This document shows positions 36,795 to 45,174 of a stretch of DNA of 64,000 bases, piece after piece. Within the stretch, counting starts at the first letter, position 1, and every line of letters begins with the position of its first letter. The stretch spans positions 124,001-188,000 of the forward strand of contig NZ_CP062946.1 in NCBI RefSeq assembly GCF_014898095.1, given 5' to 3'. The notes under the pieces are model-generated. The model did no database searches, was not told where the DNA came from, and saw nothing but the letters and a program-made list of their open reading frames with translations. Both the position numbers and the translations under genes were made by a program. The DNA comes from Thalassotalea sp. LPB0316 (GTDB taxonomy: Bacteria > Pseudomonadota > Gammaproteobacteria > Enterobacterales > Alteromonadaceae).

Positions 36795-38585
36795 TTATTT
36801 TTGGCTGATCTGCCAAATACTAACACTACCACTAATTTCATTACCTATTATCAACAGCGCTTCATCTGTCGGGCTATTATCGGCGTGAATAAAAGCCATG
36901 CCTTCTGGCGCTAAATCACCTGTAATTTCCTGATCTTCATTTAATCCACGATTGATAAAGTAATCAACAAAATTCACGTTATACGGGTTAGTGATATCGT
37001 AAACCATCACGCCGCCCATACGCTCTAAGCCGATAAAGGCATAGCGTTTATCACCTATTTCGCCAATAGCGAGTGCTTCTGGCTCTGGGCCCTTAGCGTC
37101 TGAACGAGTGTCACCTTGGTTCTCATCTTCATCATTATTAAAGCTAGCACCGTGAATTGATGCGGTAATTCGTTCCATATCATCACCAGAATCAAACACT
37201 AAGTTGCCATTCTGATCAAAGATTGAAAAAGAACGAGCACCGTAAGTATATAACGACTCATAAATACCATCGTTATCGTCATCACCCATCGGCTCAATAA
37301 CTTTTAATCGGCCTAAATCACTATCATCATTGTTGATACCATCAAACGCCGTACCTAGTGTCAGATCTTCTGCGCGAACTTCATCGATGTAAGACAAGCA
37401 ACCGTCATCTTCGTCAAATGCTAAGCCACCATCAGCTAAACAACTCGCTTCATCGTCAGCATCGAAGAAATATTCTCGGCCATCACCTTCGTTCGCTGTG
37501 ACAACAAAAGCTGCCCCCTGCCAAGTAAAACTAGCCACTGTATCAGGCTGGTATAAGCCCTTCAAATTTGGATAAGTGCGAATATTTACGCCACCGTCTT
37601 TGTCTGACGCATCAAGGCCATAAACGCTCCAATCTTTAAAACCAAGACCTTTGATGTCAACACGATGAGTTTCAAGGTCAACAATCGCTATACCATTGTT
37701 TTCCTGTAAGCTAACAAAAGCCGTTTTATTGTCTTTTGAGATAGCAACATATTCAGGTTCTAAATCCATCGCTACGGTGATGTCTAGTAATTGACCTTTA
37801 ATTGTCCTGCCCGTTGGATTGGTAAATTTCATCCCTTGTGCTTCGAGCTCAGTCTGTGAGTTATTGAATGCTTCAAAGGTGATCGATGATGCAGTGTCAG
37901 CAATAACGCCATTTTCATCCAAATCGATAATTGAAATACTACCTTCAGGATCGATCGTATAATCTCCCGAGGGTTCACCTTCATTAGCAACCACTAACTT
38001 ACGACCATTTGGTGAAAAAGCTAGCGCATCAGGCAAATAGCCGACCTCAACGTTTTTGATAAAAACAGGCTGTGCGCCAGCAATATCATAAAAGGCCACC
38101 ATGCCTTTAGTACCAGTTTCATCAGCCGCCATGGCAACTGCTAACACCTCAAAGCTGTTGTTAACAGCGATACTATTAGCGTCCCCTGGCGTATTAGCCG
38201 ATACATCTAAGGTAATTGCCGTCGCCAAGTTAGTGTTAGTAATGACACCGTCACCGTCTGCGCTTAGCTCATTGGCGTCGACATCCGTTAAGTCGATAAT
38301 ATTAACGGTTGGCGAGGCAGTTGAGCTGTTAATCGCATACAACCAATTTTTGGAAATTTGGTAACTGACTATTTCAGCTGCTCCTTCGGCATCTTCAGCG
38401 TTTAACACCGCTCGTCCGATCATCGAAATATCGATACCAACAGGCGCATTATCGCCTGGAATTCCTTGCTCGCCTTGTGGTCCTTGAGGTCCCGCCGCGC
38501 CGTTTGCGCCGTCATTACCGTCAGCGAAACAGCCGCCAAGCGCAAGCGCTGCAGAAAGCATTAACGCAATTTTTGTTTTTTTCAT
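36795..38585 (-). CDS. Choice-of-anchor I family lipoprotein with collagen-like segment
   Basis: 596 residues from the ATG at 38585 (GGACAATAAA upstream); an earlier TTG would add ten residues before the signal. The lipoprotein signal ends in LALGGC. A Gly-X-Y stretch follows directly (GANGAAGPQGPQGEQGIPG), then a long beta-propeller-like domain: SPNGRKLVVANEGEPSGDY, VAISKDNKTAFVSLQENNGIAIVD and GPEPEALAIGEIGDKRYAFIGLERMGGVMVYDI are marks of the choice-of-anchor I family (alkaline-phosphatase-like annotation in some genomes). Cell-surface location is inferred; enzyme activity is unproven. Palindromes bracket the gene. Confidence 0.85.
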   Translation of the reverse strand: MKKTKIALMLSAALALGGCFADGNDGANGAAGPQGPQGEQGIPGDNAPVGIDISMIGRAVLNAEDAEGAAEIVSYQISKNWLYAINSSTASPTVNIIDLTDVDANELSADGDGVITNTNLATAITLDVSANTPGDANSIAVNNSFEVLAVAMAADETGTKGMVAFYDIAGAQPVFIKNVEVGYLPDALAFSPNGRKLVVANEGEPSGDYTIDPEGSISIIDLDENGVIADTASSITFEAFNNSQTELEAQGMKFTNPTGRTIKGQLLDITVAMDLEPEYVAISKDNKTAFVSLQENNGIAIVDLETHRVDIKGLGFKDWSVYGLDASDKDGGVNIRTYPNLKGLYQPDTVASFTWQGAAFVVTANEGDGREYFFDADDEASCLADGGLAFDEDDGCLSYIDEVRAEDLTLGTAFDGINNDDSDLGRLKVIEPMGDDDNDGIYESLYTYGARSFSIFDQNGNLVFDSGDDMERITASIHGASFNNDEDENQGDTRSDAKGPEPEALAIGEIGDKRYAFIGLERMGGVMVYDITNPYNVNFVDYFINRGLNEDQEITGDLAPEGMAFIHADNSPTDEALLIIGNEISGSVSIWQISQK

Positions 38586-38705
38586 TTTATTGTCCAAATT
38601 AAAGAAATCGGACAAATCTTATGGCGTCAATATGAAGTTTTAGTGACTTGAAATAGAAGGTTTTTTGACGACTAGATGACGTTTATTTGAAACCGTTAAA
38701 ACAGT

Positions 38706-38756
38706 TGGAGTCAGAGTAAAAATTTGGGGTCAGAGTCGATTGACTCTGCCCCCAAA
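38706..38756. repeat. GGGGTCAGAGT-type palindrome with partial duplication
   Basis: A half copy (GGAGTCAGAGTAAAA, from 38707) is followed by a full palindrome: TTTGGGGTCAGAGTC, short loop, GACTCTGCCCCCAAAA (38723-38756). It lies just downstream of acnB and upstream of the choice-of-anchor I gene, and could end acnB transcription. Confidence 0.8.
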
Positions 38757-38779
38757 ACTACTGGCCTCAAATTAATGCG

Positions 38780-41368
38780 CTAGGCTGGCGCTTGAATAAT
38801 CACTGAGCCGGCTTTTTTCGTGTAGTGCTCCATTTTGTGGAAGTTGAGATAGCGATACGTATCGGCGGCGGTTGCATCAATCGTTTTCGCATACTCCATA
38901 TACTCTGCTGGCGTTGGTAATTTACCCATAATAGCGCCAGCTGCGGCTAGCTCTGCTGACGTTAAGTAAACATTCGCGCCTGTGCCTAAACGATTCGGGA
39001 AGTTACGCGTGGAGGTAGAAAGTACCGTCGATTTTTCAGCAACGCGTGCTTGGTTACCCATACACAATGAACAACCAGGAGTTTCTATGCGCACCCCCGC
39101 TTTACCAAAGGTAAAGTAGTAGCCTTCCTCGGTGAGTTGGTCACGATCCATCTTGGTTGGCGGAGCAACCCACATCCGTGTTTTTAATACACCACCGTAG
39201 TTTTCTAATAACTTGCCCGCCGCTCGGAAGTGACCAATATTGGTCATACACGAACCAATAAAGACTTCATCAACACTATCGCCAGCAACTTCTGATAACA
39301 AACGCGCATCATCGGGATCATTTGGGCAACACACAATTGGCTCTTTGATTTCATTTAAATCAATTTCGAGTACGTGAGCATATTCAGCGTCTTTATCAGC
39401 TGTCATTAGTGACGGATTGGCCAACCAATTTTCCATTGCTTTTATACGGCGTTCAATCGTGCGGACATCACCATAGCCCTCGCTAATCATCCACTTAAGC
39501 ATTACAATGTTAGATGCTAGGTATTCTTTAACCGCATCTTCTTCCAGTTTAATGGTACAACCGGCAGCACTGCGCTCAGCTGAGGCATCTGACAGCTCAA
39601 ATGCTTGCTCTACCGTTAAGCCTGTTAGCCCTTCAATTTCGAGAATGCGACCCGAGAATTCATTGATTTTCCCCGCTTTTTCAACCGTTAAAATACCGGC
39701 TTTAATCCCGTAGTATGGGATAGCGTGCACAAGGTCACGCAAAGTAATACCCGGTTGCATCTCACCTTTAAAACGCACTAATACCGACTCAGGCATATCA
39801 AGCGGCATAACACCTGTTGCTGCGGCAAAGGCAACTAAGCCCGAGCCTGCTGGAAATGAAATACCTAATGGAAAACGAGTATGCGAGTCACCGCCTGTAC
39901 CAACGGTATCAGGTAACAACATCCGATTTAACCAAGAGTGAATAACCCCATCACCTGGGCGCAACGAAACACCACCGCGGTTCATCATAAAATCAGGTAA
40001 AGTATGATGAGTATGAACATCAACTGGCTTTGGATATGCCGATGTGTGACAAAATGATTGCATAGTTAAATCAGCTGAAAAACCTAAACACGCTAAATCT
40101 TTTAGCTCGTCACGCGTCATTGGGCCAGTGGTATCTTGTGAGCCAACCGTGGTCATTTTGGGTTCACAATATTGACCTGGTCGAACACCGTCAACACCAC
40201 ACGCTTTGCCAACCATTTTCTGAGCAAGCGTATACCCTTTGCCGGAATCCGTTGCATCAACAGGCTTAGCAAATAAATCAGTTTCACCTAAGCCAAGCGC
40301 TTCGCGTGCACGGCCTGTTAAGCCTCGACCAATGATCAGCGGAATACGGCCACCCGCTCGTACTTCATCAAGTAACACTGGGCTTAAGGTAAATTGTGAA
40401 ATGACTTCATCACCTTTTTTAACCACACCTTGATAGGGGTAGATATCAATCACATCACCCATATGCATTTTCTGGACATCAAGCTCAATTGGCAATGCAC
40501 CTGAGTCTTCCATCGTGTTGTAAAAAATCGGCGCGATTTTACCGCCTAAACACACGCCACCGGTGCGCTTATTTGGAATATAAGGAATGTCTTCACCCAT
40601 AAACCACAACACGGAGTTAGTCGCTGATTTACGGCTTGAACCTGTACCGACAACATCACCTACGTACGCTAATGGAATGCCATCGGCTTGTAGTGCTTCA
40701 ATTTGCTTTAACGGACCAACCACGCCTGGCTCGTCTGGCATAATGCCATCTCGTTCCATTTTAAGCATGGCTTTGGCATGAACGGGGATATCAGGGCGTG
40801 ACCAAGCATCTGGTGCCGGCGATAAATCATCGGTATTGGTTTCACCGGTCACTTTAAAGACTTTAACGGTAATTTTTTCTGCGACTTTTTCTCGGTTTGT
40901 GAACCACTCGGCATTGGCCCATGACGCCATCACCTCTTTGGCCGCTGAGTTACCAGCGTCAGCTTTCTCTTTAACATCATAGAATGCATCGAACATCAGC
41001 AATGTCTTTTTCAGTCCTTGCGCGGCGATAGTTGATAACTCGGGATGGTCGAGTAAATCAATCATAGGTTCAATGTTATAACCACCGAGCATAGTACCGA
41101 GTAACTCAGTTGCCCGTGCGGCGGTAAGTATTGGCGAGCTTGTTTCACCTTTAGCTACAGCAGCTAAAAAACCTGCTTTAACATATGCCGCGTCATCGAC
41201 ACCCGGCGGGACACGATTTACCAATAAATTTAAAATATATTCTTCTTCACCTGTTGGTGGGTTCTTGACTAATTCGACTAATTGAGCGACTTGTTCAGCA
41301 TCTAGTGGTTTTGGCACTAAACCTTCAGCAGCTCGCTCTTCAACGTGTTTGCGATACTCTTGAAGCAT
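38780..41368 (-). CDS. acnB: Aconitate hydratase B (bifunctional 2-methylisocitrate dehydratase)
   Basis: 862 residues (E. coli AcnB 865). Starts [17 protein letters not shown], the HEAT-like N-terminal domain typical of AcnB. The 4Fe-4S ligands are Cys707 (GSCMTNIGH), Cys766 and Cys769 ([12 protein letters not shown]). [18 protein letters not shown] and [13 protein letters not shown] are active-site and substrate regions. Converts citrate to isocitrate in the TCA cycle, and can hydrate 2-methylaconitate. Divergent from a second AcnB-type gene with 458 bases between. Confidence 0.97.
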   Translation of the reverse strand: MLQEYRKHVEERAAEGLVPKPLDAEQVAQLVELVKNPPTGEEEYILNLLVNRVPPGVDDAAYVKAGFLAAVAKGETSSPILTAARATELLGTMLGGYNIEPMIDLLDHPELSTIAAQGLKKTLLMFDAFYDVKEKADAGNSAAKEVMASWANAEWFTNREKVAEKITVKVFKVTGETNTDDLSPAPDAWSRPDIPVHAKAMLKMERDGIMPDEPGVVGPLKQIEALQADGIPLAYVGDVVGTGSSRKSATNSVLWFMGEDIPYIPNKRTGGVCLGGKIAPIFYNTMEDSGALPIELDVQKMHMGDVIDIYPYQGVVKKGDEVISQFTLSPVLLDEVRAGGRIPLIIGRGLTGRAREALGLGETDLFAKPVDATDSGKGYTLAQKMVGKACGVDGVRPGQYCEPKMTTVGSQDTTGPMTRDELKDLACLGFSADLTMQSFCHTSAYPKPVDVHTHHTLPDFMMNRGGVSLRPGDGVIHSWLNRMLLPDTVGTGGDSHTRFPLGISFPAGSGLVAFAAATGVMPLDMPESVLVRFKGEMQPGITLRDLVHAIPYYGIKAGILTVEKAGKINEFSGRILEIEGLTGLTVEQAFELSDASAERSAAGCTIKLEEDAVKEYLASNIVMLKWMISEGYGDVRTIERRIKAMENWLANPSLMTADKDAEYAHVLEIDLNEIKEPIVCCPNDPDDARLLSEVAGDSVDEVFIGSCMTNIGHFRAAGKLLENYGGVLKTRMWVAPPTKMDRDQLTEEGYYFTFGKAGVRIETPGCSLCMGNQARVAEKSTVLSTSTRNFPNRLGTGANVYLTSAELAAAGAIMGKLPTPAEYMEYAKTIDATAADTYRYLNFHKMEHYTKKAGSVIIQAPA

Positions 41369-41826
41369 GTTTTTACCCTTTTATAAACGTAACTGTTCAA
41401 CATTAATAATTGTATAAATAACCTGAATTAGGGTTATAGAGATTATAAGCAACAAACCAAATGACTTATCATTTGCTTAACGTTTTCTTATTTTGTCACA
41501 CGCCTCGGCGTGATTTATGGCGTTAACTATACAATAGAAGAACCGCATTTAAGTTTATTTTGATCAATATAAAAAATTATTTTTCAAAGCTAAACGCTAC
41601 TTTAGTACAAATAAATGAACATCAAATTGTAGAGAAAGTAACGCTTGGTCAAATAACCAAACTGGTATAACCATTATCACTACAACTTCTACCAGCGATA
41701 AACATTATGAATAGTGCTTATTTCGTCAAATGATTACTCGTCAACAAAAAATAAGGTAGAATATGCGCCATAATTCATACTACTAACACCCGTCCGTTAG
41801 TAGTTTTTAGTAAAAGAGAGCATCGA
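41369..41826. promoter_or_regulatory. Divergent regulatory region of the two aconitase genes
   Basis: 458 bases without a gene. It has CACGCC-TC-GGCGTG (41499-41512), TTGATCAA (near 41568), a possible -10 TAGAAT (41757-41762) for the plus-strand gene with only a weak -35, and the leader hairpin listed separately. No operator of a known regulator is certain. Confidence 0.4.
41779..41808 (+). promoter_or_regulatory. Terminator-like hairpin in the leader of the second aconitase gene
   Basis: ACTACTAAC (41779-41787), 8-base loop, GTTAGTAGT (41796-41804), then TTTT. It starts about 17 bases after a possible -10 and ends 18 bases before the start codon. This is the layout of an attenuator, or of a 5' stabilising stem. 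Confidence 0.5.
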
Positions 41827-44640
41827 ATGAGTCTTTATTCAGATTATTTAGCGGAAATTAAAAACCGCAAAGAAGAGCTTGGTTTAGCACCAAAGCCAAT
41901 TGATAGCGCTGATTTATTAGCTGAAATTATTGAGCAGATCAAAGATCTTGAGAATGAGCACCGCGAAGATTCTTTGAACTTCTTCATTTACAACACGCTT
42001 CCAGGTACAACGAGTGCAGCTGGCGTTAAAGCAAAATTCTTAAAAGAAATTATTTTAGGTGAGCAAACAGTCGCTGAAATCTCAGTCGAATTTGCCTTTG
42101 AATTACTTTCACACATGAAAGGTGGCCCTTCAATCGAAGTACTGCTTGATTTAGCGTTAGGTGATGATGCATCTGTATCAGGGCCAGCGGCTGAAGTGTT
42201 GAAAACTCAGGTATTCTTGTACGACGCTGATACGAGCCGTTTAGCCGAAGCATACAAAGCTGGCAATGCCGTTGCTAAAGACATTTTAGCAAGCTACGCA
42301 AATGCTGAGTTTTTCACTAAATTACCTGACGTACCAGAGAAAATTGACGTAGTAACTTACGTTGCTGGTGTTGGTGATATCTCTACTGACTTATTATCGC
42401 CAGGTCACCAATCTCACTCACGTGCCGACCGTGAATTACACGGCCAATGTATGATTACCCCTGAAGCACAACAAGAGATTGTTGCCCTTCAAAAAGCTCA
42501 CCCTGGCAAAAAAGTGATGCTAGTGGCTGAAAAAGGCACTATGGGTGTAGGTTCATCACGTATGTCTGGTGTTAACAACGTTGCATTATGGGCTGGTGAG
42601 CAAGCGTCGCCTTACGTACCATTTGTTAATATCGCACCTGTTGTAGCGGGTACTAACGGTATCGCACCAATCTTTTTAACAACAGTTGACGTTACTGGCG
42701 GTATTGGCCTTGACCTTAAAAACTGGGTCAAGAAAGTAGACGCTAACGGCAACACAGTAACCGACGAAAATGGCGACCCAGTATTAGAAGAAGCGTACTC
42801 AGTAGCAACGGGCACAGTATTAACTATCGATACTAAAGCCAAGAAGTTATACAACGGTGATCAAGAGCTAGTTGACGTATCTTCAGCATTTACGCCACAA
42901 AAAGTAGAGTTCATGAAAGCGGGTGGTTCTTACGCTGTCGTATTTGGTAAGAAGTTACAAACGTTCGCGGCTGAAACACTAGGTGTTGATGCGCCAGCGG
43001 TATACGCACCAGCAAAAGAAATTTCAATTGAGAATCAAGGATTAACGGCTGTTGAGAAAATCTTCAACCGCAATGCAGTAGGCGTTAAATCAACTACACC
43101 ACTGCACGCTGGCTCTAACGTTCGCGTAAGAGTAAACATCGTTGGTTCTCAAGATACAACTGGCCCAATGACATGTCAGGAATTAGAAGCAATGGCTGCT
43201 TCTACGATCTCGCCACTAGTTGATGGTGCTTTCCAATCAGGTTGTCACACGGCATCAGTATGGGACAGCAAAGCCAAAGCCAACACGCCTAAGCTAATGG
43301 CTTTCATGAACGCCTTTGGTGTTATCACTGCGCGTGACCCTAAGGGTAAATACCACGCAATGACTGACGTTATTCACAAAGTGCTTAACGACATCACAGT
43401 AGATGACCGTGCGATTATCATCGGTGGTGACTCACACACGCGTATGTCTAAAGGTGTCGCCTTCGGTGCTGACTCAGGTACAGTTGCATTAGCATTGGCA
43501 ACAGGCGAATCTGCAATGCCAATCCCAGAATCAGTAAAAGTTACCTTTAAAGGTAAAATGGCTGATCACATGGACTTCCGTGATATCGTTCACGCAACGC
43601 AAGCACAAATGCTTAAGCAGTTTGAAGGTGAAAACGTATTCCAAGGCCGCGTAATTGAAGTACACATTGGTACTTTATTAGCAGACCAAGCGTTTACATT
43701 TACTGACTGGACAGCAGAAATGAAAGCGAAAGCGTCTGTATGTATCTCAAACAACGAAACGTTAATTGAGTCTATCGAGCTAGCGAAATCTCGTATCCAA
43801 ATCATGATCGACAAAGGTATGGATAACCAAGCGCAAACATTAGCAGGTTTAATTAAGTTAGCTGATGAGCGCATTGCTGGTATTAAATCTGGTGAAACAC
43901 CAGCATTAGCACCAGATGAAAATGCTAAGTACTACGCTGAAGTCGTTGTTGATTTAGATTCAATTGTTGAACCAATGATCGCTGACCCAGACGTAAACAA
44001 CGAAGACGTTTCTAAGCGTTACACGCACGATGTTATTCGCCCTGTGTCATACTACGACGGTAAGCCAGTAGATTTAGGTTTCGTTGGTTCATGTATGGTA
44101 CACAAAGGTGATATGCAAATTATCGCGCAAATGTTCCGCAACCTTGAAAAACAAAACGGCAGCATTGAATTTAAAGCGCCATTAGTTGTTGCGCCACCAA
44201 CGTACAACATTGTTGATGAGTTAAAAGCTGAAGGCGATTGGGACATCTTAGCCAAGTACTCTGGCTTCGTATTTGATGACGCTAACCCGAAAGGTGAAGC
44301 ACGTACTAAGTACGAAAACATCTTATACCTTGAGCGCCCAGGCTGTAACCTATGTATGGGTAACCAAGAAAAAGCTGAACCAGGTGATACCGTAATCGCA
44401 ACATCGACACGTTTATTCCAAGGCCGTGTTGTTGCAGACAGTTCAGAGAAGAAAGGTGAATCGTTGCTAGGTTCAACGCCGTTAGTTGTGCTTTCAACTA
44501 TCTTAGGTCGCTTCCCAACAATGGCTGAATACACAGCTGCGGTTGAAGGCATCGACTTAACGCGCTTTGCTCCACCAACAGAGGCGATGACTACACCAGC
44601 GTCACAAGCTGTTGCAGTTAAGATTGCTGATCCGAGCTAA
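41827..44640 (+). CDS. AcnB-type aconitate hydratase, long (Bacteroidota-like) form
   Basis: 937 residues, about 75 longer than the acnB product next door and clearly divergent from it. It starts MSLYSDYLAEIKNRKEELGL. The 4Fe-4S ligands are Cys756 (GSCMVHKGD), Cys840 and Cys843 (ERPGCNLCMGNQ). IGGDSHTRMSKGVAFGADSG and EKGTMGVGSSRMSGVNN match the aconitase active site. The extra length lies in inserts such as WVKKVDANGNTVTDENGDP (near 300) and a Lys/Ile-rich helix near 640-690. From memory, the sequence is much closer to the ~925-residue aconitases of Flavobacteriia than to proteobacterial AcnB. The start has GAGAG upstream. Confidence 0.93.
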   Translation: MSLYSDYLAEIKNRKEELGLAPKPIDSADLLAEIIEQIKDLENEHREDSLNFFIYNTLPGTTSAAGVKAKFLKEIILGEQTVAEISVEFAFELLSHMKGGPSIEVLLDLALGDDASVSGPAAEVLKTQVFLYDADTSRLAEAYKAGNAVAKDILASYANAEFFTKLPDVPEKIDVVTYVAGVGDISTDLLSPGHQSHSRADRELHGQCMITPEAQQEIVALQKAHPGKKVMLVAEKGTMGVGSSRMSGVNNVALWAGEQASPYVPFVNIAPVVAGTNGIAPIFLTTVDVTGGIGLDLKNWVKKVDANGNTVTDENGDPVLEEAYSVATGTVLTIDTKAKKLYNGDQELVDVSSAFTPQKVEFMKAGGSYAVVFGKKLQTFAAETLGVDAPAVYAPAKEISIENQGLTAVEKIFNRNAVGVKSTTPLHAGSNVRVRVNIVGSQDTTGPMTCQELEAMAASTISPLVDGAFQSGCHTASVWDSKAKANTPKLMAFMNAFGVITARDPKGKYHAMTDVIHKVLNDITVDDRAIIIGGDSHTRMSKGVAFGADSGTVALALATGESAMPIPESVKVTFKGKMADHMDFRDIVHATQAQMLKQFEGENVFQGRVIEVHIGTLLADQAFTFTDWTAEMKAKASVCISNNETLIESIELAKSRIQIMIDKGMDNQAQTLAGLIKLADERIAGIKSGETPALAPDENAKYYAEVVVDLDSIVEPMIADPDVNNEDVSKRYTHDVIRPVSYYDGKPVDLGFVGSCMVHKGDMQIIAQMFRNLEKQNGSIEFKAPLVVAPPTYNIVDELKAEGDWDILAKYSGFVFDDANPKGEARTKYENILYLERPGCNLCMGNQEKAEPGDTVIATSTRLFQGRVVADSSEKKGESLLGSTPLVVLSTILGRFPTMAEYTAAVEGIDLTRFAPPTEAMTTPASQAVAVKIADPS

Positions 44641-44656
44641 ACACCCGTTAGATTAA

Positions 44657-44680
44657 GATACCGGCCTACGCCGGTATGAC
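44657..44680. repeat. REP-like palindrome
   Basis: ATACCGGC, 4-base loop, GCCGGTAT, followed by GACG. It shares the 'GGTATGACG' end with the repeats at 57956-58350. Confidence 0.5.
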
Positions 44681-44682
44681 GT

Positions 44683-44713
44683 AAAGGGCTACCCATGGGT
44701 AGCCCTTTTTATT
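44683..44713 (+). terminator. Rho-independent terminator of the second aconitase gene
   Basis: AAAGGGCTACC, CATG loop, GGTAGCCCTTTTTATTT, about 45 bases after the stop. Confidence 0.92.
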
Positions 44714-44761
44714 TGTGATAACAATCAATTTAGTTAATTAGTTGATAGTCATTTTATTCAA

Positions 44762-45109
44762 TCAATCACCTTGCTTAGGGCATTCTAAATTCGCCGCAAG
44801 CGAGCTAAAAATCTTATTGGCATTCGCCTTTCTATCGGTAAAAGACTCGACTCCAGCTAGCACTTCAAGCTTGAAGCCGTAACTATTACACACTTCTAGC
44901 GAACGTCTAATCAAAAACGTCGATAATTGCTCAAACCTAACTTTTGAATTGGGGATCACGACAATATGGTAAGTATTCTCTGATATCTTCGTTTGTTTAA
45001 ATTGCACCTTGTGATCGAAATCCCATTGAGATTGTCCATTCGACGATTCAGGTGTTTGCGAGCAAGCAGTTAATAAACCGCAAGCCACACCTAAAACAAG
45101 TTTTTTCAT
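44762..45109 (-). CDS. Small hypothetical lipoprotein
   Basis: 115 residues with a clear lipoprotein signal (MKKLVLGVACGLLTAC). GGATAT lies at good distance before the ATG. The mature part (KVQFKQTKISENTYHIVVIPNSKVRFEQLSTFLIRRSLEVCNSYGFKLEVL) has a mixed alpha/beta pattern like the small lipoproteins of Alteromonadales with a CC0125/CC1285-type fold, but this is only a guess. Two Cys in the mature part may pair. Function unknown. Confidence 0.7.
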   Translation of the reverse strand: MKKLVLGVACGLLTACSQTPESSNGQSQWDFDHKVQFKQTKISENTYHIVVIPNSKVRFEQLSTFLIRRSLEVCNSYGFKLEVLAGVESFTDRKANANKIFSSLAANLECPKQGD

Positions 45110-45122
45110 TTTTTATATCCTT

Positions 45123-45153
45123 AAAAAAAAGAAAGCCAGCAAAACGCTGGCTT
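45123..45153 (-). terminator. Rho-independent terminator of the S9 peptidase gene
   Basis: On the minus strand AAAGCCAGC, GTTTT loop, GCTGGCTTT, then a T run. It separates the peptidase gene from the downstream small lipoprotein gene. Confidence 0.85.
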
Positions 45154-45174
45154 TAAGTATAGGAAGTTAACCTA

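Noticed and set aside
44052..44552. 166-codon reading frame on the minus strand inside the second aconitase gene
   Set aside because: Antisense to a strongly conserved enzyme; composition is what the complement of that gene gives, with no ribosome site.
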